This document shows, one piece after another, positions 1-8,488 of a stretch of DNA of 64,000 nucleotides (its first letter is position 1; every line of letters begins with the position of its first letter). Location: contig JBNAVK010000002.1 of assembly GCA_049700435.1 (NCBI GenBank), positions 13,005 to 77,004 of the forward strand, written 5' to 3'. The translations under genes and the position numbers were made by a program. The DNA comes from JAVZLH01 sp049700435. GTDB taxonomy: Archaea > Thermoproteota > Bathyarchaeia > Bathyarchaeales > Bathycorpusculaceae. The notes beneath the pieces are model-generated. The model had not been told where the DNA came from. It made no database searches and was given only the letters and a program-made list of their open reading frames with translations.

Positions 1-2
1 GG

Positions 3-2483
3 TATGGTAGGGCGAGAAACACGGGCTTAGCTGCGGTTGGGATGCATCCGGCAAGCATGCAAGTGCTCGGTGGCTTTTTGGCGGCTGGGACACAACTGCG
101 CTTGGAGCTTCCCGGCAAGGGCGGTATTGCGGTTCCAGTTGACGCTTTGGAACCGCCAGTTGTTAAGCTGAAGGATGGTTCTGTTATTCGTGTCTCTGCC
201 GAAAACTATTCTAGGATAAAGGATGAAATTGAGAAAATACTTTTTTTGGGAGACATTCTGATTAGTTTTGGGGATTTTCTTTATAACAGCAAGGTTCTCG
301 TGCCCTCTGGGTATGTTGAAGAGTGGTGGGCTGAAGACTTGAAAAGGGCTGTGGCTGAAAGATTTGGCGGAAGCCTCGAAAAGGCTGCGGTGGCTGCAAA
401 AATTTTGGTGAAGAAGATGAAGAGCTTCTTGGAAAATCCGTTTATCAACAAGCCAAACGTTATAGAGGCCATAGCCTTATCGCTTGCGGTGGGAGTTCCT
501 CTTCATCCGGCTTTCACATTTTTCTGGTCGAACCTCGCTTCACTTGAGGAACTTGCCCTTCTAAGGAAATGGCTTTCCACTTCTGTAGTTAATTGTGATG
601 ATGGTGCCGTTTGTAAAATTTCTGGAGAGATGGACGCAAAGATCAAACATGCTTTGGAGGCTATTTGTTTGCCGCATAAAATTTTGGATGGGAAGATAGT
701 TATCGAAAACGAGGATGCTCATGCCTTTGCCTTTTCCGTTGGTTATGGAGCTACACGAGATGTGGACATTTTAGCGGCAAAATCGGTTCTGGAAGCTCTT
801 AGTTTACTTTCTGGTGTACAAATTAGGGATAAGGCTCCTACACTTGTTGGCGCGCGGATGGGAAGGCCGGAAAAAGCAAAGAGGCGTGAGATGAAACCCC
901 TTGTTCATGTTCTTTTCCCTGTTGGTTTGGCTGGGGGCGCCCAGAGAGATATTGCAGAGGCTGCGAAGGGAGAACCGGCGTTTGTGGAGGTTGTTAAGCG
1001 TAAATGCCCAGCGTGCAAGACATTTACTTTTGGCATAAGATGTCCCGCTTGCGGCTCTGAAACTTTCATTGAGAAGGTTTGTCCCATATGTGGAAGAAAT
1101 TTGAAGGAGGATAAATGCCCAGTTTGTAAAGTGCCAGCGAAACCGTACCAAAAGCAAGTTGTTAACTTTAAGGAGCTGCTGGAGGCGGCTTGCGCTCGTT
1201 TGGGTGTTTCTATTCCCAAGGTTTTGAAGGGTGTTCGTGGGTTAACAAATGAGACAAAGACTCCGGAGATTATTGAGAAGGGTGTTCTCCGCGCTAAATA
1301 TGATTTATCTGTTTATAAGGACGGCACAATTCGCTTTGACGCGACAAATGCCCCTTTAACCCATTTTAAGCCTTCTGAAATTGGAGTGTCCATTGAGAAA
1401 CTGAGGGAACTTGGATATGTCTATGATGTTTATGGCGCACCGCTAACTAGCCCAGATCAGATATGTGAGTTAAAGCTTCAAGACGTTATTATCCCCGTGA
1501 AGTGCGCGGAATATTTTATCCATGTTGCAAGCTTCATGGATGACCTTTTAACCAAGGTTTATGGGCTCACTCCATATTACAACGTTAAGAAACCAGAGGA
1601 TCTTGTGGGGCATCTTGTTTTTGGCTTAGCTCCTCATACATCAGTCGGTATTTTGGGGCGGGTTATTGGCTTCACCAGCCTAAACGTCTGTTACGCCCAT
1701 CCAGTTTGGCATTCAGCTAAACGCAGAGATTGCGATGGCGATGAAGATGCGTTAATGCTTGCTTTGGACACTTTGCTTAACTTTTCATTGGAGTATTTGC
1801 CCGCGCAAATAGGCGGAATAATGGATGCTCCGCTGCTCTTGATTCCCATCGTCAACACTATGGAAGTGCAGAGGCAAGCACATGACTTTGATGTTGCAGA
1901 TGCCTACCCCCTCGAGTTTTACGAGAAAACTTGGGAAAACACTGAAGCAAAACACGTAAGTCCCCTCATAGACCTTATCGAGTGCAGACTCGGCACCGAA
2001 GCGCAGTTCGAGGGTTTTAAGTTTACAACGCCAGTCACAAACATTAACATGGGGAATCCTGAAAGCGTGTACAAGCGGCTTACAACGATGGTTGATAAGC
2101 TTAACAGCCAGTTGGAGTTGGCTGAGAAAATAGAGGCTGTCGACGCGAAGAGGGTTGCGCTTAAGGTCTTGACGACGCATTTCATTAGAGATATTGCTGG
2201 CAATTTGCGGGCTTACTCCACTCAAGGTTTTAGGTGTAAAGCGTGTAACAAACGTTTTCGCCGTTTGCCTCTTCGCGGAAAATGTCCGTCGTGCGGCGGG
2301 CAACTAACTTTGACTGTTTACCGTGGCGGCATCGAAAAGTATTTGGAGGCAGCCCAACGACTGGTTGAAAAGTATGGTTTGCCGCGGTATTATGCGCAGA
2401 GGATTTCATTAATGAAAGAGGAAATTAACGCCTTGTTTGAGGGGAAAAAACCGAAGCAAATCAGCCTAACCGATTTTGCCTAA
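3..2483 (+). CDS. polC: DNA polymerase D large subunit DP2, 5'-truncated by window edge
   Basis: This is the C-terminal ~826 residues of the catalytic large subunit of archaeal family-D replicative DNA polymerase. The frame stays open to base 3, so the start lies outside the window. It reads Y-G-R-A-R-N-T-G-L-A-A-V-G-M-H-P before the first internal ATG at 42, and this matches the conserved DP2 core. The catalytic acidic motif DCDGDEDA is encoded at about 1728-1751. Paired CxxC zinc ribbons lie at about 1006-1135 (CPAC, CPACG, CPICG, CPVC), with another near the end at about 2232-2297 (CKAC, CPSCG). The gene is uninterrupted at the DCDGD site, where some archaea carry an intein. The small subunit DP1 is not in the window. 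Identification is secure. Confidence 0.97.
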   Translation, partial: YGRARNTGLAAVGMHPASMQVLGGFLAAGTQLRLELPGKGGIAVPVDALEPPVVKLKDGSVIRVSAENYSRIKDEIEKILFLGDILISFGDFLYNSKVLVPSGYVEEWWAEDLKRAVAERFGGSLEKAAVAAKILVKKMKSFLENPFINKPNVIEAIALSLAVGVPLHPAFTFFWSNLASLEELALLRKWLSTSVVNCDDGAVCKISGEMDAKIKHALEAICLPHKILDGKIVIENEDAHAFAFSVGYGATRDVDILAAKSVLEALSLLSGVQIRDKAPTLVGARMGRPEKAKRREMKPLVHVLFPVGLAGGAQRDIAEAAKGEPAFVEVVKRKCPACKTFTFGIRCPACGSETFIEKVCPICGRNLKEDKCPVCKVPAKPYQKQVVNFKELLEAACARLGVSIPKVLKGVRGLTNETKTPEIIEKGVLRAKYDLSVYKDGTIRFDATNAPLTHFKPSEIGVSIEKLRELGYVYDVYGAPLTSPDQICELKLQDVIIPVKCAEYFIHVASFMDDLLTKVYGLTPYYNVKKPEDLVGHLVFGLAPHTSVGILGRVIGFTSLNVCYAHPVWHSAKRRDCDGDEDALMLALDTLLNFSLEYLPAQIGGIMDAPLLLIPIVNTMEVQRQAHDFDVADAYPLEFYEKTWENTEAKHVSPLIDLIECRLGTEAQFEGFKFTTPVTNINMGNPESVYKRLTTMVDKLNSQLELAEKIEAVDAKRVALKVLTTHFIRDIAGNLRAYSTQGFRCKACNKRFRRLPLRGKCPSCGGQLTLTVYRGGIEKYLEAAQRLVEKYGLPRYYAQRISLMKEEINALFEGKKPKQISLTDFA

Positions 2484-2531
2484 AAGAAAACTTTTCTATG
2501 TAAACGGCGAATCTATTCTTGGTGAAGCTCC

Positions 2532-2801
2532 ATCAGAGAAGTCTACCACCCCAACGCGTACCTAACAAAAATTAGAAATGTTAAGCTTGGATTAAGGGCT
2601 AGAACCCAAATACTTAATGTTTTAGAGAAGGGTTCAAGTGACGCTAAAACTGTCTCCAAAGAAGCTAAGCTGCAGTATAATGTTGTTATTCATCATTTAA
2701 GGCTTTTAGAAATGGAGGGGATGATTGAGAGAAAAGGGCGTCGACCCTACGTTTGGGGGCTTACTGGTTTAGGGCAGAAGCGTCTGATTAACTTAGCCTA
2801 G
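2532..2801 (+). CDS. Small winged-helix (ArsR-like) transcriptional regulator, apparent ATC start
   Basis: This ~89-residue winged-helix DNA-binding protein follows polC directly. The frame reads REVYHPNAYLTKIRNVKLG, then a recognition-helix region (VVIHHLRLLEMEGMIER) and a wing (KGRRPYVWGLTGLGQKRL), so it is full length for a minimal archaeal HTH regulator. There is no in-frame ATG, GTG or TTG between the upstream stop TGA at 2523 and the middle of the domain. A good ribosome binding site GGTGA (2521-2525) sits six bases before ATC at 2532, so I place the start there. Alternatives are a mutated start, an assembly error or a decaying gene. The end overlaps the convergent MazG gene by four bases. 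Target genes are unknown. Confidence 0.6.
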   Translation: MREVYHPNAYLTKIRNVKLGLRARTQILNVLEKGSSDAKTVSKEAKLQYNVVIHHLRLLEMEGMIERKGRRPYVWGLTGLGQKRLINLA

Positions 2802-3085
2802 AAAGTGCATTGGCAAGGCATCCGCCCACACTTTGGACATTTATTATCATACTTGTTGAGGGCAGCTTTCTCTAGGTCTATGTTAGCGATGTTTGCAAGT
2901 GAAGCCAGCCACGCGATGACGTCTGCAAACTCGTTTTCTATAGCTTTTTTATCTGCTGTTTCCAGTGCTTCCTTCAACTCTTCCACCTCCTCTACAAGCC
3001 AATTATAGGTTTTAGCTAAGCCCCGCTCAGAATCCCTACGAAAGTATAAGCGTCGCATCAACTCCTGAAACTCACGTATATGCAT
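2798..3085 (-). CDS. MazG-like nucleotide pyrophosphohydrolase with C-terminal zinc knuckle
   Basis: This 95-residue protein is of the all-alpha MazG/NTP-PPase superfamily, which hydrolyses (d)NTPs to NMP and pyrophosphate, usually as house-cleaning. The metal-binding helices are visible as EEVEEL (residues ~32-37) and ENEFADV (~51-57), the EExxE...ExxD pattern. The tail is unusual for the family: KCPKCGRMPCQC has four cysteines and probably binds zinc. It is the last gene of a probable minus-strand cluster glyA-DUF488-MazG, with a gap of 47 bases to DUF488. Its nucleotide substrate cannot be told from sequence. Confidence 0.85.
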   Translation of the reverse strand: MHIREFQELMRRLYFRRDSERGLAKTYNWLVEEVEELKEALETADKKAIENEFADVIAWLASLANIANIDLEKAALNKYDNKCPKCGRMPCQCTF

Positions 3086-3132
3086 GATGTTCCTCCATTT
3101 CTTAAATAATATGCGCGTACCTCATTAAGGCT

Positions 3133-3573
3133 TTAACATTGGAATTGGGCTAGGTTTTTCTGTCCTTTTGCGGTTATGTGGATTACTTTGACGCCTTTCC
3201 TTTCCAAATGTGCAGAGATGAACCGTCTATGACAGTATTTTGGGTTTGGCTCCATGCACATTATGCAAGTTCTCTTTTGAGCGGCTGTTGCCAGCAACTT
3301 CTGGATTCCTTCCCTGAACATTTTTGTTCGCATGTGCGCCTTATATCCGCCCCTTCGATAGCCCCCAAGCTCTTTCCCCAACCAAACGTATTTTATGCCG
3401 TGTTCTGGAAGCCACCTTTCCATCTGCTCCTTTTTAAAGTGTTCAACTTTTGACGTTGGAAAACTGCGGACGTCGACAAGAACTTGAATTCCATGCTCAT
3501 TTAGCAACTCTAAGAACTTGTCCTTCGGATGGTTGCTGTGTCCAATAGTCCATACTTCACACAAAATCGTCAC
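3133..3573 (-). CDS. DUF488 family protein
   Basis: This 146-residue protein is of the DUF488 family. It opens with the family signature W-T-I-G-H-S-N, followed by a V-L-V-D-V-R-S-F-P motif. The C-terminal half carries CIMCMEPNPKYCHRRFI, matching the conserved 'C..E....CHR..I' of the family. Biochemical function is not established. The conserved Cys and His residues suggest metal or nucleic-acid binding, but that is inference. It starts 17 bases after the glyA stop and is probably co-transcribed with glyA and the downstream MazG gene. Confidence 0.85.
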   Translation of the reverse strand: MTILCEVWTIGHSNHPKDKFLELLNEHGIQVLVDVRSFPTSKVEHFKKEQMERWLPEHGIKYVWLGKELGGYRRGGYKAHMRTKMFREGIQKLLATAAQKRTCIMCMEPNPKYCHRRFISAHLERKGVKVIHITAKGQKNLAQFQC

Positions 3574-3590
3574 TGAAGTCTCAACTGTTT

Positions 3591-4928
3591 TTAACGAATC
3601 TTTATGTATTCGTACGCTTCAGTTGCGTTTTCAAAACAATAATGAACTTTCTGGTAGTCTCTTCTAAATTCTGCCACGTCCACTTTCACTTTTTCTGGTG
3701 GTTCTCTGTCTATTACCACACGCTTTATTAACTCAGCTATTTCCGCCATTTCAGACTCTTTCATTCCAAGCCTTGTAACCTCTGAAACACCTAACCTTAT
3801 TCCGCCTGGGTGTTGGAAATGTCTCCCTTCTTTAATGTCCCATGGCAGTAGGTTTCTGTTAATTATTATGTTCGCTTTTTCCAAAGTCTCTTCAATCGTT
3901 CCGCCGTCGCCCTGCTTTGTTATATCTATCAAAATCACATGTGATTGAGTGAAGCCCTTATGCTCTGCCAAAACGTTAAAGCCTCTCTCGTAAAGGGCTT
4001 GCGCCAAAGCCTTAGCGTTCTTCACCACCTGACTTGCGTATTCCCTTCCAAACTCGAGCATTTCAGCACATGCAATTGTAACACCAGCCACAGCATGCAA
4101 ATGATGATTACTCACCATTCCAGGGAAAGTGGCGCGCTTTATCTTGTCTGCGTATTTATCCCATGACAGAACCCCGCCGTGCTGAGGACCAAAGAATGTT
4201 TTGTGGGTGCTCATGCTTACAACATCTGCGCCTTCTCTAAGAGGGTCTTGAAACTGTTTTCCAGCAATCAACCCTGCCACGTGGGCCGCGTCATACCCAA
4301 CTGTGCCGCCAACTGACCGTACAGTGTCTGCTAATTCCTTGATTGGATGTGGAAATGGGAAGACGCTGGCGCCGAACATGACAAGTTTTGGTGATCTCCC
4401 CTCTGCCGCAAGTTTCTCAATTCGCTGTTTCGCCTTATCCACATCTATGTTTAGTTCCTTATAGTCTAAGGGTAGATATTCAACAGCTAAGCCGTGAACA
4501 GCCCCTGCTGTGCCGCCGAGCTCCTTTTTGCCCATTGTGATGTGACCTCCGCATGGAATTGACAGTGCCATCATGGTGTCGCCTGGCTCTGTGAAGGCCG
4601 TGTAGACAACTAGGTTTGCCACAACTCCTGAAATTGGTCTGACATCGACAAATTCTGCGGAGAACAGTTTTTTCATTAATTCAATGCATTTGAACTCAAC
4701 TTGGTCTATGTAGCGACAACCAGCGTAAACGCGTTCCCCAGGCCAACCTTCAGCATAGCGATTTCCGAAATCTGTTGTTAGGGCTTCGCGAACCGCTGGG
4801 CTTGGGATGTTCTCGCTTGCTATGAGGGGAATGCTCTCACGGAACCATTTGTGATGTTGCTCCAAAAGGCTCAGTACATGGTTATATTCTTCTCGAGGAG
4901 TTGCCATAACAAGGGCACCTTTTGCCAC
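3591..4928 (-). CDS. glyA: Serine hydroxymethyltransferase
   Basis: This PLP enzyme interconverts serine and glycine with transfer of a one-carbon unit to a pterin carrier, tetrahydrofolate or an archaeal methanopterin-type cofactor. The product is 445 residues if started at 4928, or 438 from the second ATG at 4907 (MATPREEYN), which fits the family better. Visible are the substrate-binding segment IPLIASENIPSPAVREA, the RYAEGWPGERVYAGC segment, and the PLP-lysine motif MSTHKTFFGPQHGG. It leads the minus-strand cluster with DUF488 and MazG and is divergent from the Sec61-beta gene. Length and motifs are normal. Confidence 0.96.
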   Translation of the reverse strand: MAKGALVMATPREEYNHVLSLLEQHHKWFRESIPLIASENIPSPAVREALTTDFGNRYAEGWPGERVYAGCRYIDQVEFKCIELMKKLFSAEFVDVRPISGVVANLVVYTAFTEPGDTMMALSIPCGGHITMGKKELGGTAGAVHGLAVEYLPLDYKELNIDVDKAKQRIEKLAAEGRSPKLVMFGASVFPFPHPIKELADTVRSVGGTVGYDAAHVAGLIAGKQFQDPLREGADVVSMSTHKTFFGPQHGGVLSWDKYADKIKRATFPGMVSNHHLHAVAGVTIACAEMLEFGREYASQVVKNAKALAQALYERGFNVLAEHKGFTQSHVILIDITKQGDGGTIEETLEKANIIINRNLLPWDIKEGRHFQHPGGIRLGVSEVTRLGMKESEMAEIAELIKRVVIDREPPEKVKVDVAEFRRDYQKVHYCFENATEAYEYIKIR

Positions 4929-4992
4929 ACATTATCCTTTGCTCCAGAATAAAAAGTATTTGAAATGGCGCAACATTAATAATGAAGGAAAC

Positions 4993-5005
4993 AATTATAA
5001 ATTTA
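4993..5005 (+). promoter_or_regulatory. TATA box for Sec61-beta gene
   Basis: An A/T-rich element AATTATAAATTTA lies about 35 bases before the chosen start at 5035. This is compatible with initiation near 5025 and a very short leader, and it supports the downstream ATG over the upstream one at 4939, which lies before the promoter element. Confidence 0.5.
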
Positions 5006-5034
5006 CCGCTACCAACCATGGAAGAGGCTGGAAA

Positions 5035-5205
5035 ATGAGTAAGAAGAGGAAAAAGGAGTCGGCGCCGATGCCCGCGGCAAGCGCTGGCTTACTGAGGTTC
5101 TTTGAAGAGGAAACGGAAGGCGTCAAAGTCAGACCTGAGATTCTTGTTGGTTTATCAATAGCACTAATTGTTGTATGCGCCCTAGCCAAGCTATTCTTTG
5201 GATGA
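5035..5205 (+). CDS. Preprotein translocase subunit Sec61-beta
   Basis: This 56-residue tail-anchored beta subunit belongs to the archaeal Sec61/SecYEG protein-conducting channel. It has a basic N terminus (MSKKRKKESAPMPAAS), the family segment AGLLRFFEEETEGVKVRPE, then a single C-terminal membrane helix (about residues 34-54). An in-frame ATG exists at 4939, but it would add 32 residues without family similarity and lies upstream of the TATA box, so I start at 5035. It is divergent from glyA and convergent with the Sm-like gene, with only a two-base gap. The SecY and SecE genes are elsewhere. Confidence 0.92.
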   Translation: MSKKRKKESAPMPAASAGLLRFFEEETEGVKVRPEILVGLSIALIVVCALAKLFFG

Positions 5206-5207
5206 TT

Positions 5208-5504
5208 TTAGCGGCGTGGCGTATGCAAAACTTCTATGCGTTGTACAGAGTTGAGGTGAATGAAAATTTCGCTTCTTTCTTCTCTGCTTACAACCTGCGG
5301 TACAGGCTGAGCGATTGTTGCCCGCAAAGTAATTAACTCGGCGTCTGAGAGCCATATTCCCGCTGGTTCACGTGTTATGGCTGCGAGCGTCCCCTCAAAG
5401 CCATAAGAAGGTTCCAGAATCACACGTATCTTTTTTCCATAATTCTTCTCAAGCATGTGGAATATGGTTAGAGGTATCTCTTGCTCTGGCATTAAGTTTC
5501 GCAA
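5208..5504 (-). CDS. Probable Sm-like (LSm-fold) protein
   Basis: This 98-residue protein resembles the Sm fold. A first block, KKIRVILEPSYGFEGTLAAI followed by REPAGIWLSDAELI, looks like Sm1. A second block, EIFIHLNSVQRIEVL, looks like Sm2 with its final I-x-x-I/L strand. Between the blocks is a longer linker than in canonical archaeal SmAP1. A second start at 5492 (MPEQE) is possible. If it is a true Sm protein it would bind U-rich or A-rich RNA as a ring, but this is inference from pattern. A fold-level search would settle it. Confidence 0.55.
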   Translation of the reverse strand: MRNLMPEQEIPLTIFHMLEKNYGKKIRVILEPSYGFEGTLAAITREPAGIWLSDAELITLRATIAQPVPQVVSREERSEIFIHLNSVQRIEVLHTPRR

Positions 5505-5746
5505 AACATCTAATTGGAAGTTGGTAAATAAAACAGTTACCCTTCGCTGTTCTGCATACCTCTATCAACGCAAATGGTAATTGCATAGGTGTTTTCCTAG
5601 TTGTTTTTGACTTTTTCATTTAAAATTCACGCTCAGCCCGCAATACAATTTATTTTGGACATGTTTTAACCTCCATAGGTAATCTTTTCACGGAGGGTTG
5701 CGACATTTTTTAATATGCCTACTTCCTCTTAGAATCCGCATTCAGG

Positions 5747-7582
5747 ATGGTAAACATGGCTTCCACTGGCAAGTCAGATTTAGAATCGTCTATAGAGAAA
5801 GCAGTTAAACACTATTCCTCGCTGTTTTTGCTTCCTTCGCTTAGAAAGGCGGTTATTCTTCTTGCGTTGTTATGTGTAAGCATTGGATTGCTTTCAACGG
5901 TTGCGCTTTTTAATCGAATTGAAGGGTTTGTTAATGGCTTGATTTTGGGAGTTTCCCTTTTTTCCATTAGCTTAATAACGGATTATTTCACCGCAAAAAT
6001 TCTCCTGCGGCGAAATCCTATTTATGACTTTAGAAGAACCGTTGCAGTTTCCCTTTTTTGCTGGTTTTTCTGGCTAATTTTTATTGTAGTTGGTGTTTTC
6101 TGTGGTTCCGTGTTTGGTGCACAGTTGTGGCTGATTAAACTCTGCTTTTTCGGGTTTTATGTCGTCTTAATTTTCCGTTTGATAGTTGTAAACGCAACTT
6201 TGCCAGCTGGTTATACACAGCGCCTCGTCGTCTCTCTTCTTTCTCCATACCTTTGTATTGTTCCGTTCGTGGTGTTGTGGATGGATGGTGGCTGCATCAC
6301 AGTTTTTTGGGTTTTACCGTTTCTCGTCCTGTCACCAATAATCAGTGCGTCTATAGTTTACGTGTTCCTTTCTCTGATAAACAGCGTAGGCAAGCAAATG
6401 TTAGATGTTCCTTCAATAACTTTTTTCAAGGCCTTTCTACTGAATTGGGTGGCGGATTTGAATGCCCCTTTTGAAAACTTACTTGAAAGGCTAAGCGAAG
6501 AGCAAGACATAAGCGTATCCATAATAAAATTTGATTCTTCAAAACCTAAAGCCGCCATAATAGTCCCCATGGTTCACCCAGGTCCTTTCAAAAACATTGG
6601 CAGCAGTCTTCTCCCATCCATGTTGAAGGATGCATTCGAAAAAAACTTTGGTGGTGTTGCGTGCGTTCCCCTAGGTTTGCTTGGGCACGAGCTTGATTTG
6701 GCTTCGCAACCTCAGAACCAAAAGATAATCCGCGAAGTTGTGGAGTCTGCGAGTTTTAAGACAAAAGAAGTGGAAGCAACACCTTTCGTTAAGGTTAGCG
6801 ACGGCTTTGCAACTGCGTGCTGTCAAATTTTCGGCAAAACAGCGCTCCTCTCTTTTACCCTTGCGCCAAAAACCACAGAAGACTTACCGCAAGAACTGGG
6901 ACAGTTCATGCGCCAAGAAGCTGAAAAACATGGTCTTTCATGCGTTGTTGTTAACGCCCACAACAGTATTGATGGTGCAGTGAATATGCAGGAGGCTTTA
7001 GGCAGATTAGAGGATGTTGGTGCAAAATGTTTGGAAAAGGCGGTTTCTTTAAAGCGTTCACCCGTCAAAGTTGGGGCTGCAACAGTAATTCCTAACGAGT
7101 TCAGCCTAAAAGACGGTATGGGTCCAGGTGGCATAACAGCAATCGTAACAGAAGTTGAAGGAACAAAGACAGTTTACGTTGTTATTGATGGTAACAACAT
7201 GCAGTCGGGGCTTCGGGAAAAAATTCTGTTAGCGCTTCACTCTATTGGTTTTGATGAAGGAGAAATCTTAACAACGGACACGCATGCTGTAAGTGCTATT
7301 GTGTTAAAGGGTCGCGGATACAATCCAGTAGGCGAAGTAATGGACCATGAAAAATTAATTGGTTACATTAAAGAGGCGTCTCTTTTAGCTGTGGAAAATT
7401 TAGAAGAGTGTAGGACTGGAAGTGGCTTCATAACTGTTGAAAATGTAAAGGTTATTGGAAAATCAAAACTTGAGTCATTGGTTCTGATGCTGGATAAGTC
7501 TTTTAAAAAAGCGAAAAGGATGAGTGTCCCGATTTTTGCTTTCGGCGGCTTTCTTTTTATGTTAATTTTAGCGGTATTTTAA
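5747..7582 (+). CDS. DUF2070 family membrane protein
   Basis: This 611-residue archaeal membrane protein has roughly seven hydrophobic helices in the first ~215 residues. A soluble domain of about 370 residues follows, then a single hydrophobic C-terminal helix (FAFGGFLFMLILAVF). The soluble part has family motifs VPMVHPGPFKNIGSSLLP, LGHELDLASQPQNQ and DTHAVSA, with conserved His and Asp residues that look like a metal site. The family is known only as DUF2070, and I do not assign an activity. The start at 5747 or at the ATG at 5756 cannot be separated. A TATA-like TTTTTTAATATG lies at 5706-5717. No operon partner is evident. Confidence 0.85.
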   Translation: MVNMASTGKSDLESSIEKAVKHYSSLFLLPSLRKAVILLALLCVSIGLLSTVALFNRIEGFVNGLILGVSLFSISLITDYFTAKILLRRNPIYDFRRTVAVSLFCWFFWLIFIVVGVFCGSVFGAQLWLIKLCFFGFYVVLIFRLIVVNATLPAGYTQRLVVSLLSPYLCIVPFVVLWMDGGCITVFWVLPFLVLSPIISASIVYVFLSLINSVGKQMLDVPSITFFKAFLLNWVADLNAPFENLLERLSEEQDISVSIIKFDSSKPKAAIIVPMVHPGPFKNIGSSLLPSMLKDAFEKNFGGVACVPLGLLGHELDLASQPQNQKIIREVVESASFKTKEVEATPFVKVSDGFATACCQIFGKTALLSFTLAPKTTEDLPQELGQFMRQEAEKHGLSCVVVNAHNSIDGAVNMQEALGRLEDVGAKCLEKAVSLKRSPVKVGAATVIPNEFSLKDGMGPGGITAIVTEVEGTKTVYVVIDGNNMQSGLREKILLALHSIGFDEGEILTTDTHAVSAIVLKGRGYNPVGEVMDHEKLIGYIKEASLLAVENLEECRTGSGFITVENVKVIGKSKLESLVLMLDKSFKKAKRMSVPIFAFGGFLFMLILAVF

Positions 7583-7637
7583 GTCAACACTAATAAAGGT
7601 TGAGCTACTCAACTTTCTACTTCTAATGGAAGTGAAA

Positions 7638-8198
7638 ATGGTGCTCAGAGAAATCCGAATACACGGTCGCGGTGGACAAGGAAGCGTAACCGCCGCGCAG
7701 ATTTTGGCGCACGCTGCTTTTATTGAGGGCAAGTGGGTTCAAGCTTTTCCGTACTTTGGAGCTGAACGCCGAGGAGCACCAGTCAAAGCCTTCGCGAGGA
7801 TAAGTGACAAGCCTATTTTTGTGCACAGCCAAATCTATCATCCAGATTACGTGATAGTTCTTGACCCAGTTATCTACAAGGTCGTTGATGTTACTGAGGG
7901 TTTAAAGAAGGATGGAATAATTTTGATAAACACCACAAAGAAGCCAGCGGAGATAGATCTAAAAGGTTGCAGAGTTGCCACAGTTGACGCAACCGGGATA
8001 GCGCTTGAATTAAACCTCGTTGTTGCAGGCGCGCCAATTGTCAGCACATCAATTTTGGGAGCTTTTGCTAAGGTAACTGGAGAAATTAAGTTGGAAAGCG
8101 TTTTAAAAGCCATAAAAGAAACTTGGACTGGAAGTGCTGGCGAGAAAAACGCGAGGGCAGCTGAACTGGCTTATGAAAGGATGGTAAAGGGATGGTAA
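7638..8198 (+). CDS. porG: 2-oxoacid (pyruvate):ferredoxin oxidoreductase gamma subunit
   Basis: This is the gamma subunit of a four-subunit pyruvate or 2-ketoacid:ferredoxin oxidoreductase, which oxidatively decarboxylates a 2-oxoacid to acyl-CoA and reduces ferredoxin in the cytoplasm. The protein opens with REIRIHGRGGQGSVTAAQIL, the signature of the family, followed by FPYFGAERRGAPVKAFARIS. Length (~186 residues) is standard. I prefer the ATG at 7638 over 7626 because it gives the usual short N terminus. It is first in a gamma-delta-alpha-beta operon whose genes overlap by a few bases or are a few bases apart. Confidence 0.93.
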   Translation: MVLREIRIHGRGGQGSVTAAQILAHAAFIEGKWVQAFPYFGAERRGAPVKAFARISDKPIFVHSQIYHPDYVIVLDPVIYKVVDVTEGLKKDGIILINTTKKPAEIDLKGCRVATVDATGIALELNLVVAGAPIVSTSILGAFAKVTGEIKLESVLKAIKETWTGSAGEKNARAAELAYERMVKGW

Positions 8199-8488
8199 TC
8201 TCGGCGAATGTAACCCAAAAATCTAGAAAGGAAACGCCGTTGACGCCTCTTTCAACTCCAACATACGGCAGCATGGGTAAAACGGGTTTTTGGAGAACCT
8301 TCCGACCAGAAATTGATTACTCCAAATGTACAAAATGCACGCTTTGTTGGGTTTATTGCCCTGACGCGGCTATAGAACGCCAGCAAGACGACTCGCCCAA
8401 AATAGATTATGACTACTGCAAGGGCTGCGGAATTTGTGCCAACGAATGCCCAGTTAAGGCGATAATAATGAAACGGGAGGAAGAGTAA
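8192..8488 (+). CDS. porD: 2-oxoacid (pyruvate):ferredoxin oxidoreductase delta subunit (2x[4Fe-4S])
   Basis: This 98-residue ferredoxin-like subunit passes electrons from the catalytic core to external ferredoxin. Two complete [4Fe-4S] motifs are visible: CTKCTLCWVYCPDAAI and CKGCGICANECPVKAI. An N-terminal extension of about 45 residues contains the family W-R-T-F-R-P-E segment. It overlaps the gamma gene by seven bases and touches the alpha gene (stop/start overlap at 8488), so translation is probably coupled. Confidence 0.93.
   Translation: MVISANVTQKSRKETPLTPLSTPTYGSMGKTGFWRTFRPEIDYSKCTKCTLCWVYCPDAAIERQQDDSPKIDYDYCKGCGICANECPVKAIIMKREEE

Noticed and set aside
2490..2532. A second BHB intron that could supply an ATG to the winged-helix gene
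   Set aside because: No 3-4-3 bulge-helix-bulge could be drawn around the only nearby ATG (2498), while a GGTGA site before ATC is present.
4939..5034. Extended N terminus for Sec61-beta
   Set aside because: It contains the TATA box and has no family similarity, so the ATG at 5035 is the likely start.
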